Assembly (NCBI GenBank): GCA_937874275.1
Contig: CALNAU010000156.1
Coordinates: 1-7,336 of the forward strand
From: an uncultured Clostridia bacterium
Lineage (GTDB): Bacteria > Bacillota > Clostridia > Christensenellales > Aristaeellaceae
Length of the DNA stretch: 7,336 bases
Direction: 5' to 3'
Shown here: piece by piece, positions 5,538 to 7,336 of the stretch
Position numbering within the stretch: position 1 is the stretch's first letter
Layout: each line of letters opens with the position of its first letter
Notes under the pieces: model-generated
Databases searched by the model: none
What the model was told of the DNA's origin: nothing
The model's input: only the letters and a program-made list of their open reading frames with translations
Made by a program: the position numbers and the translations under genes

Positions 5538-6596
5538 CTATGCCTCGCCGATTGGCCCCGTAATCTCCCGGTCGGCAAACAGGGCGGAGACACCGCCCGT
5601 GTGCCAGAACACCACGGTGCTGCCCGGCTTGACCTTGCCCTGCCGCACCCAGTCGAGCAACCCCGCGAAGGCCTTGCCGGTGTATACCGGGTCCAGCATC
5701 AGGCCTTCCTGCCGTGCCATCAGGTGGATGGCCCGGGTGCCGATGTCGCTGGGCTGCTCGTACCCCGGGGCGTAGTAGCCGCGGTCCACATGGATATCCG
5801 CCGCCGTCGCCCGCGCGTCGCTGCCCAGCAGCGCCAGGGCACCGTTGCACAGATCGGCGCTTTGTTGCTCGTAGTCGTCATCCAGTGGGCTGTCGGCGAT
5901 GCCGATGACCCGCGCCCGGTCGCCCAGCGCCAGGTGCCCGCCCACCATGCCGCCCAGCGTGCCGCCGGTGCCCGTGGCGCTGAACACATAGTCCGGCGCG
6001 ATGCGCAGCGCCAGGCACTGGGCCATCAGCTCGGCATAGCCCATCACATAGCCCACCGAGCCCATGGCGCTGGCACCGCCCGAGGGCAGCTCGCAGCACC
6101 GGCGCCCTTCCCGCGCCAGCTCGTCCATGCGCGCGCGGCCCAGGGCTTGGCGGCGCCGCTTCATCTGGGCCTCAGGCTCGTCCGGCACATAGTCCAGCAC
6201 ATGCACCTCCGCGCCCAATATGCGGTTGAGCAGCAGGTTTGCGCGCACGTTGCGGGCGTCCCGCTCGCTGCAGGGGTTGAGGCACAGCACCGGGTGCAGC
6301 CCCAGCCTGCGGCAGGCGGTGGCCGTCTGCATGGCGTGGTTGGATTGCACCGCCCCGTAGGTGAGCACGGTGTCGTAGCCCTGCCGCACGATGTCGCCCA
6401 TCAGGTATTCCAGCTTGCGGATTTTGTTGCCGCCAAACAGGTTCATACCCGTCAGGTCGTCCCGTTTGATGTAGAGGTTGACGCCCAGCTGCTCCGACAG
6501 CCTGTCCAGCCGGTGCAAGGGCGTCGGGAAAAAGCCCAGCCGCGCGCGGGGCAGCGCCTGGGCTTTGGTTTGCATTTGTTCAATTCGGTCTTTCAT
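5538..6596 (-). CDS. D-cysteine desulfhydrase/ACC deaminase-family PLP enzyme (complete copy)
   Basis: This fold-type II PLP enzyme most likely splits D-cysteine (or a related beta-substituted amino acid) into pyruvate, ammonia and sulfide. The 352 residues show the PLP lysine in GGNKIRKLEYL (K58), the SNH motif (S85-H87), the phosphate-binding loop SATGTGGTLGG (206-216), and DPVYTGK with Y305. Where ACC deaminases of the Pseudomonas type have Glu295 and Leu322, this protein has T306 and T333 (in FWHTGG) at a constant offset of 11, which favours D-cysteine desulfhydrase. L-cysteate sulfo-lyase, from the same family, is an alternative. The ATG at 6594-6596 lies nine bases after the stop of the upstream paralogue. 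Its only Shine-Dalgarno-like sequence (GGGAAGG) is inside that gene's end and partly in a hairpin, which suggests coupled translation. It is last in its unit, ahead of a strong terminator. Confidence 0.88.
   Translation of the reverse strand: MKDRIEQMQTKAQALPRARLGFFPTPLHRLDRLSEQLGVNLYIKRDDLTGMNLFGGNKIRKLEYLMGDIVRQGYDTVLTYGAVQSNHAMQTATACRRLGLHPVLCLNPCSERDARNVRANLLLNRILGAEVHVLDYVPDEPEAQMKRRRQALGRARMDELAREGRRCCELPSGGASAMGSVGYVMGYAELMAQCLALRIAPDYVFSATGTGGTLGGMVGGHLALGDRARVIGIADSPLDDDYEQQSADLCNGALALLGSDARATAADIHVDRGYYAPGYEQPSDIGTRAIHLMARQEGLMLDPVYTGKAFAGLLDWVRQGKVKPGSTVVFWHTGGVSALFADREITGPIGEA
5671..5708. repeat. 38-base identical segment shared by the tandem lyases (copy 1)
   Basis: This segment, encoding the catalytic LMLDPVYTGK region, is identical base for base to 6742-6779. 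A second identical block of 27 bases is 5593-5619 against 6664-6690. Both pairs are exactly 1071 bases apart, so they are colinear parts of one duplicated unit. Confidence 0.85.
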
Positions 6597-6598
6597 GC

Positions 6599-6615
6599 GA
6601 AAGGCTCAGCCTTCC
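6599..6615 (-). repeat. Small hairpin holding the upstream lyase stop codon in its loop
   Basis: On the minus strand GGAAGGC pairs with GCCTTTC (seven pairs, one G-T wobble) around the loop TGA, which is the stop codon of the upstream lyase. The 5' arm contains the only purine-rich site before the next ATG. The pairing is plain in the sequence; a role in coupling the two genes is my inference. Confidence 0.45.
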
Positions 6616-7336
6616 CGGTTGATGGAGCCCACGATTTCCTTTTCGGAGAACAGCGCCGTGGCCCCGCCCGTGTGCCAGAACACCACGGTGTCACCGGGCT
6701 TTACCTTGCCCTGCTTGACCCAATCGAGCAGGCCGGCGAATGCCTTGCCGGTGTATACCGGGTCCAGCATCAGGCCTTCGGTACGGGCCAGCAGGCGGAT
6801 GGCGTCCGACGCCGCCTCGCTGGGTTGCTCATAGCCCGGCAGGTAGTAGCCGCGATCCACCGTGAAATCGGCCGCGCTGACGCGCTCGTCGCTGCCCAGC
6901 CAGGCCAGCGCCTTGTTGCACAGCTCGGCGCAATAGGCCTCGTATTCGTCGTTCTTGCGGCTGACGGCGATGCCGACCACCTGCGCCCGATCGCCCACCA
7001 GGTGGTGGCCCGCCACCAGCCCGGCCTGGGTGCCGCCGCTGCCCGTGGCGCAGAACACATACCGCGGGCTGACGCCCGCCTGCTGACACTGCTCCATGAG
7101 CTCCGCATAGCCGTCGGCGAAGGCGGCCGCCCCCACGTGGCTGGAGCCGCCCATGGGCACGTCGTAGCACTTGTGCCCGGCTTGGCGCATGCGCGCCACG
7201 TGCTCCTTGCCCGTTTGGAAACAGCGCTGCTCGGTCTGCTGCTCGGTCTCGCCCGGCTCGCTCTGGATGACATGCATTTCGGCGCCCAGAATGCGGTCCA
7301 GCAGCATGTTGGCGCGGATGTCGTTCTCATCGGGGT
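6606..7336 (-). CDS. D-cysteine desulfhydrase-family PLP enzyme, N-terminus cut by window edge
   Basis: The last 242 residues of a second, tandem paralogue are visible; the frame is open to the right edge, and alignment with the neighbour suggests about 110-115 residues are missing, including the PLP lysine and SNH motifs. Retained family features are RANMLLDRILGAE, the PLP phosphate loop CATGSGGTQAG, VDRGYYLPGYEQPS, DPVYTGK and FWHTGG. It has the same Thr/Thr pair as the downstream copy in place of the Glu/Leu of ACC deaminase. By hand alignment about 47% of residues match over the visible first two thirds and about 83% over the 66-residue stretch from VDRGYY to WHTGG. The two copies may divide substrates (D-cysteine versus another sulfur amino acid such as cysteate) or be simple gene duplicates. 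Its promoter lies outside the window. Confidence 0.88.
   Translation of the reverse strand, partial: PDENDIRANMLLDRILGAEMHVIQSEPGETEQQTEQRCFQTGKEHVARMRQAGHKCYDVPMGGSSHVGAAAFADGYAELMEQCQQAGVSPRYVFCATGSGGTQAGLVAGHHLVGDRAQVVGIAVSRKNDEYEAYCAELCNKALAWLGSDERVSAADFTVDRGYYLPGYEQPSEAASDAIRLLARTEGLMLDPVYTGKAFAGLLDWVKQGKVKPGDTVVFWHTGGATALFSEKEIVGSINREG
6742..6779. repeat. 38-base identical segment shared by the tandem lyases (copy 2)
   Basis: This is the partner of 5671-5708. Direct repeats of this length in tandem genes are possible sites for recombination that would delete or amplify one copy. Confidence 0.85.

Noticed and set aside
5538..7336. Calling the two lyases ACC deaminase (acdS)
   Set aside because: The Glu and Leu expected in true ACC deaminases are both Thr in each copy.
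1..7336. CRISPR array, transposon, toxin-antitoxin or defence system
   Set aside because: No regularly spaced repeats, terminal inverted repeats, transposase motifs or small paired genes were found; the genes are recognisable core functions.

Overview
This window is a GC-rich stretch of bacterial chromosome, most likely from a high-GC Clostridia-type member of the Bacillota. The pointers are AGGAGG-like Shine-Dalgarno sites, two TTG starts, sigma-A promoters with 17-base spacers, a short Thermus-family PyrE, an MscL with a zinc-ribbon tail and an RqcH (NFACT) protein. The genus cannot be fixed from the sequence. Everything reads on the minus strand except pyrE.

From left to right, the window begins with an MBL-fold hydrolase (1-668, minus) cut by the left edge, with its own promoter at 727-755. 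A tRNA-Val(GAC) gene follows (896-972, minus), with a promoter and a stem-loop terminator. Next is a two-gene unit read leftwards from a promoter at 2192-2220: mscL (1697-2161), then a HAD-family phosphatase (1058-1696) whose TTG start directly follows the mscL stop codon. pyrE (2369-2929, plus) diverges from mscL and is the only plus-strand gene.

pyrE converges on a second minus-strand operon, with the two stop codons overlapping in a TTAA tetramer. That operon starts at a promoter at 5453-5481 and contains rqcH (3678-5423), then a class I methyltransferase (2926-3681) joined by an ATGA overlap. A strong intrinsic terminator at 5490-5514 ends the next unit. That unit holds two tandem PLP-dependent enzymes of the D-cysteine desulfhydrase/ACC deaminase family (5538-6596 complete; 6606-7336 cut by the right edge).

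Most genes are housekeeping or ordinary metabolism: ribosome quality control (RqcH), pyrimidine synthesis (PyrE), osmotic protection (MscL), tRNA supply and D-cysteine or sulfur amino acid breakdown. I see no CRISPR array, transposase, toxin-antitoxin pair or defence island, and nothing that clearly amounts to a new system. The points most worth a second look are the RqcH-methyltransferase coupling, the zinc ribbon on MscL, the uneven divergence of the tandem lyases with a hairpin at their junction, and the tail-to-tail stop overlap.
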